In this document: piece after piece, positions 41,059 through 41,419 of the stretch
How positions within the stretch are numbered: the stretch's first letter is position 1
Layout: each line of letters starts with the position of its first letter
Source of the DNA: DATLED01 sp035525495
Lineage (GTDB): Bacteria > Actinomycetota > Acidimicrobiia > Acidimicrobiales > CADCTF01
Assembly (NCBI GenBank): GCA_035525495.1
Contig: DATLED010000053.1
Coordinates: forward strand, 1 to 41,419
DNA length: 41,419 nucleotides
Direction of reading: 5' to 3'
Position numbers and translations under genes: made by a program
Notes under the pieces: model-generated
What the model was told of the DNA's origin: nothing
Database searches by the model: none
What the model saw: only the letters and a program-made list of their open reading frames with translations

Positions 41059-41419
41059 ATGGCGATCATGTCCTACGGACGGCGGATCACGCAGATGGCG
41101 GAGCTGGATCCCGAGCGGGCGGCGGTGACGTGCGGCGGGACGACGCTGACGAGACAGCAGCTCGAGCAGCGGGCCAACCGACTCGCGCACGACTTCCTCG
41201 AACGCGGCGTCGAGCTCGGCGACATGGTGACGATCGCGCTGCCGAACTCGACCGACTGGTACGTCGCCATGGCGGCCTGCTGGAAGGTAGGCGCCGTCCC
41301 GCAGCCGGTGTCAGCCAAGCTGCCCGCCCGGGAGCTGCAGGCGATCCTCGAGCTCGCAGATCCGAAGCTCGTCGTCGGCGTGTCCGACGACCTCACCGAA
41401 GGTCGACCGGCTCTCCCGA
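41059..41419 (+). CDS. AMP-dependent acyl-CoA synthetase, N-terminal fragment
   Basis: About 120 residues from ATG at 41059, running off the window end. The pattern ERAAVTCGGTTLTRQQLEQRANRLAHDFLERGVELGD followed by VTIALPNSTDWYVAMAACWKVGAVPQPVS (each broken here by other residues) is the standard N-terminus of AMP-binding acyl-CoA ligases of the fatty-acid/bile-acid type. The catalytic AMP-binding motif lies outside the window. It is divergent from the small unknown gene. Confidence 0.85.
   Translation, partial: MAIMSYGRRITQMAELDPERAAVTCGGTTLTRQQLEQRANRLAHDFLERGVELGDMVTIALPNSTDWYVAMAACWKVGAVPQPVSAKLPARELQAILELADPKLVVGVSDDLTEGRPALP

Overview
The window is very GC-rich, densely packed bacterial DNA. 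It looks like an actinobacterium, probably of the Acidimicrobiia type. The support is an Lsr2-type nucleoid protein, Thr/Ser/Gly-rich linkers on exported proteins, frequent GTG starts, four-base GTGA/ATGA gene overlaps, a mycobacterial-style SOS box, Lhr helicase and an AddAB-like pair. The lineage is inferred from gene style, because there is no marker gene. I see no rRNA, tRNA or CRISPR array.

Layout. 1-178: end of an insertion sequence carrying a transposase N-terminus. 179-5482: a membrane-anchored cupredoxin, a lone ABC ATPase, a Crp-type regulator with an enoyl-CoA hydratase-like and a flavodoxin-like gene, a DedA-like membrane protein and a PAP2 phosphatase. 5494-6450: an AurF-like diiron oxygenase behind a promoter fused to a large palindromic operator, apparently leaderless. 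6389-13556 (minus strand): a tightly overlapping operon reading substrate-binding lipoprotein, LivH, LivM-LivG fusion, LivF, alpha/beta hydrolase, LPXTG-anchored PHB-depolymerase-like esterase. It is divergent from a TetR gene, with matched operator-like sites at both promoters. 14288-22096 (minus strand): AddB-like nuclease, AddA-like helicase-nuclease, Lsr2 variant, lysophospholipase-like hydrolase. 22208-29193 (plus strand): Lhr helicase behind a LexA-like box, a patatin phospholipase and a membrane HD-GYP protein with an extra C-terminal exported domain.

29231-38408 is the accessory-looking and most unusual part. A cytochrome P450 shares its stop/start base with a fusion of a PqqD-like domain, an M50 intramembrane metalloprotease and two cyclic-nucleotide-binding domains. 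A 69-residue zinc-ribbon protein follows, then a CRP-type palindrome, then a 66-residue peptide ending in six (S/T)LGRK repeats, then a hairpin that covers the start codon of a second Crp-type regulator. After these come a 914-residue amphipathic/membrane protein with an LQRSAGNAAV motif like those of contractile-injection-system-associated proteins, and a TPR-LuxR regulator. I propose this as a candidate cyclic-nucleotide-controlled peptide-processing or proteolysis system. That is an inference from architecture and context.

38458-41419: an FAD oxidoreductase, an ERCC4-type nuclease gene broken by an apparent one-base deletion, a small unknown gene with a hairpin terminator, and the first third or less of an AMP-dependent acyl-CoA synthetase running off the window.
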